DNA of 64,000 nt from Brachionus koreanus (Eukaryota; Rotifera; Eurotatoria; Ploima; Brachionidae), in assembly GCA_016987375.1 (NCBI GenBank), contig PJRA01000198.1, positions 344,452 to 408,451 of the forward strand. The letters are read 5' to 3'. Shown piece by piece: positions 49,701 to 62,471 of this stretch (positions within the stretch are counted from its first letter, which is position 1; the number at the start of each line of letters is the position of its first letter). Made by a program: the position numbers and the translations under genes. The notes below the pieces were generated by a model. It did no database searches and was not told where the DNA came from. It saw only the letters and a program-made list of their open reading frames with translations.

Positions 49701-52499
49701 TCTCTCTACACAAAAAAAAACAAGTCTTAAACTAGTTTTTTTTCTATTTTGTTTAGGAGAGCTTTTTATGTATCTAGGCTTTCGAAAATATCAAAAAAAA
49801 ATTGCAAAAATATTTAGCATTCAATATGACCAGAATAATTAAATATAAGGTCCCGAGCGCCTATAGGGATTTAACTACCAAACTCAAATTTTAATCTCTT
49901 TTTAAATTTTAGTTTTGTTTATTATCGAAATAAAAATATCTCAGGATTTTAATTTGTAGCAAATGCCAGTTTTAAATGTGATAAGCACTAATTAATCACA
50001 GAAGCTCTCCAAATATCATATGCTTAAATTTAAGACAAAAATTAATTGACCATGCACACCTAGTGTTTGCCATTAGCTTTAATTAGATCTATCTGATTTA
50101 GCTATTAAATTTTTAAACTAAATTTTTTTAATTTATACGTCAAAAAAAAAGATATAGAAATAAATGCATACACAATTTATATATGAAATAGCCTGATTGT
50201 TTATTGGAAAAATTTTAAAATGAAGCAAGTGACTTTTTTTGCGTCTTTGAAAAGTTAAAAAGTGATTTTAAAAGATTGCTCACATTCGTGCACAGTTTTT
50301 TTTTGTTTCTAGTAAAAATGAAAAAAACAAATTACAATATAAAACTTTATATTTAAAATTTAAATAAGCTAACCAGGCAAAACAAAAATTAGAAAATAAA
50401 AAAACAACATTTTTTAAAATTTAACACTTAAAGTGTGTATAATATTTTTTGAATTACGTTTTTGTTATAATTAGCTATGCTTAATTTTTTTTTTTAAATT
50501 TAGAATAAAAATTTCAAATTAAATAAAGAGAGAGAAAAAAAGAAAACCCTGGTTTTAGCTTAAAGTCTTTAATTCGAAAACAATGTGTTGATAATTTTAA
50601 TTGATGATTGACAAATTTCCAAAAAGCCATCTGGTGATTAAATGCGTATTAGTCATCCGGTGATTAATTATTCAAAAACTGGAAAATCCGTTTTTCATCA
50701 AGTTATTTTTAGCCTAAAATAGAACAATCTTTGTCGACCGGAACAAGAAATAAACAAAAAAATTTGTTTTATTTTATTTTTATTGATCTAAATTTAAAAA
50801 AAATATTACTAGATCTAATAAACTTGTTTTTAAATAATGACATAATAAAACTCGAGTCCTAAAGCACAATAAAATGGATTTCTTTCGAGCAAAAAATTCA
50901 AAGAATAATGAAAGAGAGAAAAAGAGAGAAAAAGCTTAATTTATAGCCTAAATATCACTATTTTGTATTTATAAATCAGATTTTTTTTAGTTTATAAAAC
51001 CTAATATGCTCAGACTGAACAAAAATTTCTAGAAATATTTTGACTTATCATGGCTTCGAAGATCTAGATTTATATTTCTAAATACTAATAACTCAATTTT
51101 GCCAATAAACCATATATTAACCTTTGATAAATTTGATGATGGACGTTTTTTTTTTATTATTATAATTTCAAATAGGCTTCAGTCTATCAATTTAATTTTT
51201 CTGAGCGATCAAAATACACACTGTAGATGATCATTTCTCATTTCAAACAACTAATTTAATTAATAAACTTTAATAAATATTGCTTAAATTAAAATAATAA
51301 GTTTGATCCCTTTTCCAATTAAGTTGTAGTGAGAGTTGTTTCAGTCAAAAATGCCTGGGTTTTAGTTTAGAAGCGTTTAGTTGGTTTGTCACAAAATAGC
51401 TTAAACAAACAAAATAATCAGAAATTATATATTTATTGGATGAGTTATGGACTAAAATATTTTTTTCGAAAAATATTTAAGAATGCATGGCTTTATTTGA
51501 ATTAAGAACGTGATACAATCAGAACTAATTTGCTCGTTCATTCGAATCAGATTTTTCTGAATCTAGTTGAGAGAATATTCAAGAAATTTTTAGAAAATTT
51601 GCTTTAAGAAAATTAAAAATTATGTTTTTTTTTCTCTACTATTCAATTAATTTATCTTCTTAATTATTTTCTTTACAAGCTATTTTGGAAAATAATTGTT
51701 TACGACAAAATAAAAAAGTAATTGCCATACAAGACGCATTCTTGTCTTCACTTGAATTTTCAAATATTTAACTCTATCATTTCTCAATCTTTTGAAATAA
51801 AATATAAATTATTTGCTGATGAGAACCAAAGATGCTCTTTAGCTACTTGAATTTGTTGGCCTAGAATGCAGTTAAAATAAAATTATATTTGCCATTAATT
51901 TGAATGTAATTAGAACTAATTTTAAAATTTAATTAATTTTGAAATTTTGAATTTTTTGTCTATCAACTAGATTTTAATGAACAGATCAGCTATAATGAAA
52001 AAAAATTAATATGAAACAAATGCGAAGCCTTGTATTAATCCAAGAGTTGGTCGCGTAATTTCATTCTCTTATCTGATTATATTTAACTTAGCTAAAACAA
52101 ACTTAATTACGATCTAGCTTAAATTGAAAATCATGCCAAATTTTAGTTTTAAGCTAGAACTCAAACGGTACTATATTCTTGGAATTTTCTAAATTAAGAA
52201 TAATAAAATTCAAGTACTCTTTGAGAATAAAATTCTACTTTCGCTCATACCTTAAATTCAAGTATTCTAGTACAGAAAAAAAATTAATTTACTGAATTTT
52301 AAATTGGAAAAAAAAATAAAAGTGTTTTGTTAGCTTTGAGTCCATTTTATTTTTGATCTAAAAGCATTTGCTTTCAGAAATTTAATACAAACTCCATTGA
52401 AATATCAAAATTAACAATCACTGAACAAAATTGTAATTTTCGATTTTTGAAAAATTAGTTCTATAAATTGAGATTTCACTAAAACAATTCTATCTGCCA

Positions 52500-53262
52500 G
52501 GAAAAATATTCCTAATCAGCTAGTCCTTTGTGTCATTGACTAATTTTTTTATTTTTTCTACAATTGTTTTTTTATATATTATCAATGAATTCAAGCTTTA
52601 TCTCTCTTCGGTATCATTGTAATTTTCTATTTAAAGTTTAAGTCACATTGGCAAATATAATAACTATAAAAACACAAAAAAAGGTTTTTTAATTAATAAA
52701 ATAATTTCAATTACAAAATGAATTTGAGTTAAATGAAAATATTCACAATTTTAAAAATATACTACACAAATTAGTCATCCAAAGGCACTGTTTTCCTATT
52801 AAAAATTATTTAATACGCTTGAGAGATAAATCAAAAATGTGCCACAACAAATATTCCTAATCAGCTATTCATTTGTGCCACACACATCTTAAAAAACCAG
52901 ACAGTCACGGTGACTGTCTAGTTTTTCATTAGTATCATTAGTATCACTATGAGATCAAAAATGACCGGGACCAATCATAGACTATTATTTTTCCCAGGTA
53001 CTAACTGACAATCGCCAGGTAGCCACTAGACGCACAGTAAACATTGATGCTACTGAGAATCACCTTTTTAAGTCTTCTGGGGCTCTTGTCCTAGTCGCCT
53101 GATGTAATGTTTATACTAGTATCCTTGTGTCCGTATCGTCGTCTATGTTATGGTTTAGCTAGTTAACAAATCCAGTGATATCGACAAAGATGTCGCTATA
53201 TCAAAGTTTTATTTTACAATTATTTTATATTTTCTGAATTCAAGCTTTGTCTTTCTTAGCTA
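52500..53262. repeat. direct duplication interrupted by a ~320-bp insertion
   Basis: Segments at 52508-52535 (attcctaatcagctagtcct) and 52586-52606 (tgaattcaagctttatct) recur at 52850-52878 and 53236-53254. In the second copy they are split by about 52890-53210, which is more G/C-rich and holds a palindrome at 52892-52926 and a gatatcgac..gtcgctatatc hairpin near 53177-53203. I read this as a duplicated patch hit by a small insertion. Confidence 0.45.
52892..52926. repeat. 35-bp near-perfect palindrome
   Basis: Arms aaaaac.agacagtcac and gtgactgtct.gttttt flank a single central G, with one mismatch in 17 pairs. Confidence 0.75.
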
Positions 53263-53513
53263 TGAATTGGTTCAATAAATATTTTTGTTGCAAACAAAAA
53301 TTAATTTTCTATTTCATTTAAAATATAAATCTATAAAAGATAAGAGAATCATGTATTTAAAAATCAATTAAATAAAAAGAAAAAAACCAAATCTAATTTT
53401 TATTCATTTTTTTTTAAATAAAATAAATAAATAAATTGCCAACTAAAATTTTATGACTAATTAATCAATAAATTTAAATTGCTTTCTTGTTCAAAAATTA
53501 AGAAAAAAATTAT

Positions 53514-55750
53514 TTAATAATTAGCAATAATTTTATTAACAATATTTAAGTTATTTTGATGTTTTAAATCTATTTGTAAGCCTTTTTGGCTTTTTTGCAA
53601 ACGATGCGAATTCAACTCTGTCAAATATCTATTGTTATTTGAAAAATAATTATGACTTGAATTACTCTCGAAATGACTCGAATTAACTAAATTTGGCAAG
53701 TGAAAACTTGATCCGAATAGAGACGAGCTTGGCTCATTTAAGTTTTCGTTGCTCACATATTTTAAATTTCTATTTTTCCTAGACAAAAAAGATTCATGAA
53801 TAGACTTTTTAATTTTGGATTTTTTATAATTTTTTTTAGGTCTGAATTGATCTTGGACCAATACTTCATATTCATCTTCGGATTTAAGCAAGCTATCAGT
53901 CAAACTTATACGAGACTCATTTCGCTTTGATCTAATCACAAATTCATGAGAACCAAATTCACTTTTATGATTAAAATCAGCTTGAACAGGATTTTTACCG
54001 GACAAAATTTTTGGTTTATCAATGAACGGAAGAATAATTGTCTCGAGCTCAGGTGACTGTTCACTCCGGTAGGTCCGATTTGTGTCTATAGAGTACCAGT
54101 TGCCGGGCTTCCAAAACTTTGGAGTGAATACAGCTGGATTGAGTCGGTCGTAAAGGAGTAAAACTGTCATTTTACGTATAAATTCTGGCCACATTGTTTT
54201 AGCTGAACTAAATTTTTAAATTTCTTTATGTAAATGTGTAAGCAAAAGTGTATTTTACTTAGTCTTTTGATCACTTAGAGGGTTTAGACCGAACATATCG
54301 ATACATTGACTGATGTGCTCGACAAACACTGGTCCCAATTTGGACCGCAAGTTTTGTATATACTCCATGTAGCATTTTTTCGAGTCTTCCTTATTTATCA
54401 TCAGCTGTTTTTCGTTGTCAAATCTGAGAAACAAGTGCTTTGCTTTTATCAATTCTTTTGTTTTTAAATTGTTCGAAAGCTCAATCTTAAAAAAAGCTCA
54501 ATAGCAGCAAATTTTAAAATAAACTATGCCATTTATTTGTTTTTAATAATTGAAAACTTTTTTTTTAAATTAAACTTGACATTTTTTAAGAAAAAAAATA
54601 GAGCTTAAAATTTAAGTAATATTTTTTTTTAGCTAAAAAAAATCAAAAGCCAATTAATCAGCAAACTATTGCTTAATTCTTAAATAAATTCAATTTAACT
54701 TTGTCAAAGAATAAATATTTTCAATTGAAATATTTTAATTTTTCAAATTTTTTATTTACTTACGCATGTAAATATTTAAGTTTAAATTGTTAGTTTTTTG
54801 TTGCCTGCTCGTTTTTCTTTATAAATAAATACATAAAGAAAAATGCCTTGAAATAACTTTTAAAATGAGCTGAAAATTTTAATCCCTAGATACAAACACA
54901 AAGATAATTAAGAAAAAAAAACTCGATGTAAAATTTAATTTGAAAATTATTAAATTATTATTTGTTTTTTTAAATAAAGATAAAAAAAAGACTTTAATTT
55001 ATGGCTTTATAGCAAGCATAACAAAAACTTGAAAAACATTACTTTATTTTTTCTAGCTATTAAACTGGCTGATTCATATTGTAAATACTCGTTCCAAGTT
55101 ATTGAACCAAAATTGCTCTTGTCCATGTGACGAAATTTTCTTTCCTCTTCGAGGTACTTTTCCTCAGTCATTTCATCGCCATTTTCTTCTAGCAATTTTC
55201 TTTTAACACTAATATAGTCGTCAAATTTGACATAACAATCTAAAAAAAAATCAAAAATTACATTATTAAAAATTAACTTAAAAAAAACTGCTCAAAGCAT
55301 ACTTTTTCTAAAATCCAGCTCGTCAAAATTACTGATGATTCTTCTCATTTCGTCATCCTGTAGACACTTGCTCAAGTCACACTTAAATTAACAAAAAAAT
55401 AGGAGAAAAATAAAAGATTTTAAAAGAATGCTAACACAGTCCGAACAACTCCAGTCAGTCTTTTGGGAAACTGTTGGCGTATCAAGGTGTCCTCGCCTAA
55501 ACAAACAGTCAATATGAGCCACTCTGCAGCAAATTTTGCACTCTAAAGTCTGATCATCATATAGCTGATCGCAATACAAGCATCGGTACTCCTTTTCCAA
55601 ATAGGCTTCTTTCTCATCTAGATCTGTGGGCATCATAGGCAACAAATAAATCTTATTCTCTTTCCAGAGACGCTCAGTTGGTGCATGTCTTAATTTTTGT
55701 CCTTGTTTATTTGAAATGGATGCATCTTTGAGTGATTTGTTAACTGACAT
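53514..55750 (-). CDS. PHF24: PHF24-like PHD-finger and EF-hand protein
   Basis: Exons on minus: 55750-55436, 55381-55303, 55239-55043, 54485-54259, 54207-53514; 503 aa (human PHF24 400). The PHD finger is complete: Cys57, 60, 71, 74, His79, Cys82, 102, 105, in YRCLYC..CKIC..AHIDC..WSCSDC. It is followed by an EF-hand-like pair (DDYISVKRKLLEENGDEM, then FRHMDKSNFGSITWNEYLQY), the ELIKAKHLFLRFDNEKQ helix, and WPEFIRKMTVLLLYDRLNPA, in the same order as in vertebrate PHF24 (a poorly understood neuronal protein). The final roughly 190 residues are an unrelated Ser/Asn/Lys-rich tail. Exon 1/2 joining gives Cys-Cys where vertebrates have one Cys, so that donor could be misplaced by a codon. Confidence 0.85.
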
Positions 55751-56754
55751 TTAAAAAGTGTAGAAAAAATTTTAATAAAAAACGTCTCTAATTACTTGGT
55801 CTTGAAATAAGTACGGCTTTTTTTATACTTGGCGTCTTGTTTATGTTCATTTAGAAATTGCTTTAAATTATCAAAAGTTTAAAATGAAATAATCGATTTG
55901 CTTATTGCTAAGGCTTCCTGTTCGAAGAAAAAGCCGATTTAAATTGCAAATAATTTTGAATTTTAATGAAAAAAAACTTTTTCTCTAAAATAACTTTGAA
56001 GAACTAGAAAATGTTTGAAAGAAATTAAAATCCAGAAAAAATAAAATTAAATGCTTTAATCGCTCTGAGGGGAAAAGCTCGCATCTACTTCCTTTCAATT
56101 AGGTTTTTTTTTCTTTTTTTTTTTTTTTTGTTGTGTTTAGTTGTCAAGAAACCTGAGAATTGACAAAAGAAAATGATTGTCTTTAAAGGAATGAAAAATG
56201 TCTAAGTTGGGCTTTTGTTAGCTTCAAGATAAAAATTAGAAGGTAGCAATTTTAAACTTTCTAACTTTTGAATCAGCTAATTTTATTATTCTTATTATTA
56301 TCAAGTTTTTAGATACATATTTTAGTTTTTCTAACTTATCATTTTAGATTCAGTATTTTATTTTAATGTTATTCAAACAAAAATATAATTTAAAAAAGAA
56401 AATTTATTTAAATAAACATATTTACACAGCTATCTTTAACTTTTATTTATTTTTTTTTATTTTATTTTTCACTTTTAAATTAGCTCATTTGAATTATTCA
56501 TTTTAATTAAACAAAGCTTGAAAATTAAAATCACAAATATAATTAAAAATAAAGCTTACAATGACCAAGACAATTTGATCTAAAAAATTTGGAAAAAAAT
56601 TAATTACAAATTTTTTTTTTAGCTATTTTTATTATGGACTAGAAAAAAACTAGCTGTAAATATAAAATTAAAACAGAGTTAGCTTAACATTCTGTCGACT
56701 CTAATGAAAAAAAATTTTTTTAAAGTTTTCTAATATAATTATTACTTTGATGCA
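55751..56754. other. intergenic PHF24-CCDC51 (divergent)
   Basis: A shared upstream region of two divergently transcribed genes. It is AT-rich with T-runs; no clear promoter motif was seen. Confidence 0.4.
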
Positions 56755-57658
56755 ATGTTGATAAAATTGAAAATTTTAAGATTATTCACAAGATCTGTCC
56801 ATTTGAGCTCACAATATGGCAACCAAATGCAATCAGCCAAAGCACTCGACACCATAAATGACAAACTACGTGTAAGACTATTCGAATATATGTCTTTATA
56901 TGAAGAAACAATAGGAATTAAGGAAATAAAGCTGGCACAAGATGCGGTACTAGACGTAAGTATAAGACAAGTGGAGTTTTCCATGAATTTAATTGATTTT
57001 CAAGGCAGAGAGAAAATTTTTGCTGGCGCAAAATGAGCGGCGAGAATTAAATTCCCATCTGATTGAAACTCAACAAAAGCTTCGTGACTTGAGAGACGAA
57101 ATGGACCGTCTGGCCAGGACAGATACGCGCTATCTGAAGCTTTTTACCGAGGAGCACAGCCTTCTGCAACAAGAATCAAAATTAGTTGACGAGTACAAGC
57201 TAAAAGAAAGTAAAGAACGCGACTTGTTTTTTTTCTTGTCGACAGCGCTTAGAGATGCTCAAGAGAAAGAAAGGATTCGAGTCGAACGAACCAAGTATCT
57301 TCAACTTGGTTTGTCCATTTTGTGCACTAGTTTGGGAATTTTAAGCGCATGGCTGCTCAGCTATTTACGCAATGCTAATATTAGGGAAATTTTGAACTAT
57401 GACAAGGTAGAGTTTGAAAATATGAAAAAAATTTTGGCCTATATGGAACAAGATCAAGCTAATGTAAGACAAAATTTGAATTCGGGCATTGACTCACTTG
57501 AAAACAAATTGCAAAATCAAAAAGAATTGATTACCCAATTGGTCCTAGCACAAAGTAAAGACATAAAAGAAAATAAAATTCTTATGTCAGAGAATATTCT
57601 ATATCCAACGCTTGCTTTTGGTGTAATTATTTTAGGTTCTATTTTATTTAATAAATAA
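56755..57658 (+). CDS. CCDC51: CCDC51 / MITOK, mitochondrial ATP-sensitive K+ channel subunit
   Basis: MITOK is the pore-forming inner-membrane protein reported for the mitochondrial ATP-sensitive potassium channel. Exons 56755-56955 and 57005-57658 with a 49-bp phase-0 intron; 284 aa, shorter than the human 411. The N-terminus LIKLKILRLFTRSVHLSS looks like a mitochondrial presequence. A coiled coil follows (LAQNERRELNSHLIETQQKL, RDEMDRLARTDTRYLKL, EEHSLLQQESKL), then DAQEKERIRVERTKY directly before membrane segment 1 (GLSILCTSLGILSAWLL). A second coiled coil and membrane segment 2 (YPTLAFGVIILGSILF) end the protein. The EKERxRxERTK block before the first membrane segment is the strongest match to animal CCDC51. 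Confidence 0.85.
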
Positions 57659-59493
57659 TTTATATTTACTTTTTGGATACCAAATATTTTCGACTTTGAA
57701 AAAAAAAAATTTTTTTTTCCTTTATAAATTAATTTAAATAGATTTTTTTTTTGCTATGATCTAATCTAAATTGAAATTGGATCTAAAATAATTTTATTTT
57801 TAAATTTACGCTTAAATAGAAAAATATTTTTTTCCTTCATGTGTTCATTTAATTTTACTAATCCTTTGTTTTATAAGGTTTAAAAAAATTAAATGCGAAA
57901 GAAATCTTACAAAGCTAGAATTCTTGATGTCAATAAGAAAATTTATTAAAAAAATTTCTTTAGAAAAAAAAAACTTTTATAAAATTTTCGTAAAATTAAA
58001 CTCTTTTTTAATTCACCGTAGGTGGCTAAGGGCTAAGTTTTCTACAAATTTTTTTCAATCTAAAATTAGAAAAGTTTTTTATATTATTTAGTAAAACAAA
58101 GTCATTTATTTTAGTGTATATATTAATTAGTTTTACTAAACTATTTCTACTTATTTTAAGTTTGAGATCCTTATTTAGCAAGTTATTGAAGTTTTTTTTG
58201 GCAACAATAATGTAAGTATGCGTTTAATTAGACTTAATTATAACCAAGTCTGAGAATTGGAGAGACAAATAAGCAAGGCTGATATTTTTGAAAATAAACG
58301 CTTGTAATATCAAAGATTTTTTAAATCTTGTTGACAATAATTAATTGAGACTCCTTAATAAAATTTGATTTTAATAAAAAAAAAATAAGAATTTTCAAAA
58401 CTAATAAAAAAATATTTTTTCTAACTTTGATCATGTTTTCCATTATTTATTTTTTTAGTTTTTTTTTATTCAAAACAAAAAGTATTTAAAAAAATTATGC
58501 TTTTTTCAAAATAGTTTAACAAATAGATATGTTTTTTGATGAAAAGAGAATTTTAAAACAAAATTTGTAGCTATTAACGAAAAAATAATTGTCCGATTGA
58601 TAAATGAAAATGGTTTATTATAAATAAAAATTAATTAATTTGATTTTAAATTTTAATTTTTGGCTAACCTTACTTATTCGTTGCTTGACTAGCTTAAAGA
58701 AGAAAGCTGGTTTTTGTGGGATACTTTTTTAAAAAGAATCTAAATCAAATGAAGCTATAAATGAAAAATATTAAAACAAACTCATTAAAATTTAAATTTA
58801 TTTATTCTGGTTAATGTAGTTTTTAAAAAGATATTTTCTTTTTCTGAAAATTTCTCAAAAATGTAAATATATGATTATGATCATAAATGTTCAACTAAAT
58901 AGCTCCTTACCAAGAATTTTTATGACCATTTATAAAAAGATTAAACTTTTACTCGAAATAGAAAATTTTATCATTCTTTTAAAAAGCTTTAAATAAGTAA
59001 TTAAATTAAATGATTTTTGCTAAGATAAAGATAAAAATAAATATTTTTATGCAGTCAATTCACTAATAAATCTTGAATTAAAAAAAAAATTTGAATAAAA
59101 ATCTAGAATATATTATTTCAACAAAATATTTAAATGACAAGTTGACAAAATTTTGAACTTAAATCTAAAATTTCTTGGCTGACTTTTGATTGATTTTTGA
59201 CTCGTAATAATAATCCTTATAAAGCCCATTTATATTTTGTATATTTTTGTTTGTTACCAAGGATAATATTCGATATTTACATTAACTTGTATAAAACTTA
59301 GTCAAATATCTAATAAAACAATAGTAAATTGAAGTTAATTTTTAAGGATTAATTTCAAAAAGCCCAAATGAAAACCTATACATTTGTTAAAAAAAAATCA
59401 AAACCTAATTTTAATTTTTTTTTGTTTTAATTCAAAAAAAAAATTAAATCTTTTCATTTTTTTATTTTTTGAAAGGAAAAAATATTATTTTTT
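57659..59493. other. intergenic CCDC51-RBM28 (convergent)
   Basis: AT-rich spacer between two convergent 3' ends. I see no gene, RNA or notable repeat in it. Confidence 0.4.
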
Positions 59494-61450
59494 TTATTTT
59501 TTTAACTTTTTATTTTTGGGCGCATGTTTAGTTGATAATAAATCTTCTTGAGACATTCGCTTGGACAATTTTCTCTCGAGCATGTGAACTTTAATTAAAT
59601 TTTTTTCTTTTATTTTTTTCTTATTGTCCAAGTCGTCTTCGATCACATTGGCATTTTGACTGTTAATTTTGTTCAATTTGGACTTGAAATTTGAGTTCTT
59701 GAACTTGGACTTTTCATTTCGCTCTTTTTTCTTTTTCAATGCTCTCATGTCTTCAATGCTAAATTGTACAATCAATCTCGTACCATTTGGAAAAATTTCC
59801 GCATTATTATTAACAGCATGAAGCGCTTTCTTGGCCAAATCAAAGCTGGTAAACTCGACAAATCCATATCCTTTTGATTTTCCCACTCCATTTCCCGAAA
59901 CTCTGGTCAAGTCGCGCATGATTCTGCACTCAATAATATTTGTGCGCTTGGTCTTTCCAGGTATTTCTCCAATAGCCCCCATAAAAATGTTCCTGAGCTC
60001 GTCATCTGTCAGCTTAGTCGGAATATTGTGAACACTGAGTCGAGTTGGCGAAACAAAAAAATGCAGCAATTTCAATTTGTCGGCATTGATAGTTTCTAAT
60101 TTTTGTCTTTTTAAAATATCGCCTTTGCTCATTCCTTCAGCTTCATAGGAATTGGGATAAATAACACCCTCTTTGGCCAAAGCTAAATTTCTATTATCTC
60201 TAGGCAAATTATCAGACAATTTTTTATCTTCAACCAGCTGACTCACTTGGTTTCTAGACACTGCCATGTCAATATTCAAAACTCTCGAGTCCAATTCCAG
60301 TATTTCGGACTCTGCACAGGCATCCAAAGCACTTTGATTTGATTCAAATTGGATGAAACATGTTCCCTTTGGACGTTCGAGCTCCTTGTCCCAGCACAAT
60401 TTCACATACTTAATTGGTCCGAATTTTGAAAATTGTTCCTTAACTGATTCTTCAGTTGAATCATAGCTCAAATTTCGAACAAAAACTGTCCGCTTTTCTT
60501 GAACATCTTGAGTGCCTTCTTTTTTTTTGCGCTCAAACTTTTCATTTATTTGTCTAGGCTTTTTTACATTTTCATCTTCTTCACTATCACTTTCATTTTG
60601 TGAATTATCGGACTTTTCCGAATCATTGTCCTCTTCTTCTTCTTCTTCGACCTTAGACTCTGTATTTTTTAGATAAACTCTCTTGGGTAAACACCAGTCA
60701 GCGACAATTTTTTTGCCCATGTAATTTTTATTATCTGAATTTAAAGAATCAATTGCTTGTTTGGCAACTTTCATATTTTCGAAAACAACAAAACCGAAAC
60801 CTTTCATTTTGCCATCGTCTTTTTTGGGAATATTTACAAGTTTCACTTGGCCAAATGCTTCCATTTCTTTTCTAAGACTTTCTTCATCAAACTGAAACAA
60901 AAAATGAAATAAAATTATTTTTTAAAAAAAAATATGATTGTAAATTTTTTACTTTAAAACTTAGATTACGTAGAATTATTTTTGGAACATTAACTTCGAA
61001 AACATTTCCGTTTTGTTTTTCCTGTTTTAGCTTTGATTTTTGGGTTTTGACATTTTCCTTTTTTTTCTATTTAATAATCAATTAATTAATTAACTTTTCA
61101 ATTCTAAATTTATATTTGATGCTTACTTTTTGCAAAGCTGATTCAACTTTGAGAATTTTTTGGTCAAATTTTTGGCCTAGTTGGCTTTTAGCCCCTTTGC
61201 AAGCCTTGTAATTAACAAATTCGAGTTGATAGATTGACTTTTGGTCATTTTCTTGATCCACACTTGTAATAATCACACCAGAGAAAAGCCTTTTTAAGTC
61301 TGATTAGAAAATATTCCAGTTAATCAATACACCAAAATAAAACTTTTTTATTTGCTTTAAAACCGTCTTGTCTTCTTTGTCAAATGTGATAAAAAGTACT
61401 TTTTTAGCCTTGGTCTTGGTCAAACAAGATATTTCTTTGTTTTCAACCAT
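59494..61450 (-). CDS. RBM28: RBM28 / Nop4p, nucleolar RNA-binding protein of 60S ribosome biogenesis
   Basis: Exons on minus: 61450-61344, 61289-61127, 61066-60953, 60891-59494; 593 aa (human 759). There are four RRMs: a divergent RRM1 (VLFITF to YQLEFVNYKACKGA, about 17-90), RRM2 (IILRNLSF to KGFGFVVF, about 118-195), an acidic spacer (about 205-236), RRM3 (TVFVRNLSYDS to KGTCFIQF, about 262-341), then the RNLALAKEGVIYPNS and AEGMS linker typical of RBM28, and RRM4 (LSVHNIP to KGYGFVEF, about 412-490). The C-terminus is Lys-rich. The first intron uses an acceptor aaaaag at 61290; the upstream alternative at 61301 gives a stop or the wrong frame, and the chosen join gives a continuous RRM1. 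Confidence 0.92.
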
Positions 61451-62471
61451 TTTAATTTAAATTTTTTATGATTTTTTTTTTAGTTTTTTTTTTTTAATTT
61501 CATTTTACATGTGCGAATTAACTTTTTTGCTAAAGAAACTTAACATTTTTTCAACTTTTTTTAACTCTTACAAAAAAATTTGATAGTTCAAAAAGGACAT
61601 TAAGACTGTGAAAAAAATTTATAAAGCTTGTAAAATATCGAATAAATTAGTGAAAAAATATTTATTGTTTATTTAATTTTAAATTCAGTTTTTTTATAGT
61701 TAAAAGAATATTTTTTTTATTATATTTTTTTGCCTAACAGTTAAAGAAACATTTAAAATATTGCATAAATTGAAAAATTGTATTTTGCCTTTTATCTGAC
61801 AAGTGACTTTTTGTCTATTTTTCTGAGCAGAAATAAAAAATTTTAAAATGAAAAATTTTTTTTAATGACTTTTTTAATGATTTTGAGTGTTACATATCAG
61901 AGCAGACTTGTCCAAAAATAAAAAAAAAAGTTATTTTGAAGTCTTTTGACTTGACTTGAAATTTATTTTTCGAAAAAAAAATTTTTACTTTGACTTTAAT
62001 CAATGGCTTTTTTTTTCTGTTTTAAATTCAAGTCTTAAATTGTAAAAATTGTAACAACTAGTTTTTCATCACGGATTTTTATAATTTTTTATTATAAATT
62101 GTGCGAGGCTCTGTCAATTTTTTTTTCAATAAGTCTCTAGAGTAATTATAAGCTTTTAAGTAGTAAAATTTATGATTATCACATATAACTTACTTCAGTC
62201 TTTTCATACTCAAATTTTTTTTTTCGAAAAAAAATTTCAAGTCAAGTCAAAAGACTTTTGAACTACTATGTATTAGAGGACCAGTAAATAGGTGACCAGT
62301 CCAAAAAAAATCTAGTCACAAAATTGGCAATATCAGAAATATAATTATTTAATTTATTATATATCAATCCATCCCATTATTATTTACAGTCAGAAAAATC
62401 TCAACACAAGTCTAAAATGTACAAAAAAAAAATATTTAATTTTAAAAAATAATTCGATTATTTATTTTTTA
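61451..62471. other. intergenic between RBM28 and the ZP gene
   Basis: AT-rich. Inverted blocks aagtcaaaagactt-like at about 61940-61965 and 62237-62262 (both containing tcaagtcaa/ttgacttga) could pair across about 300 bp. No gene is seen. Confidence 0.4.
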
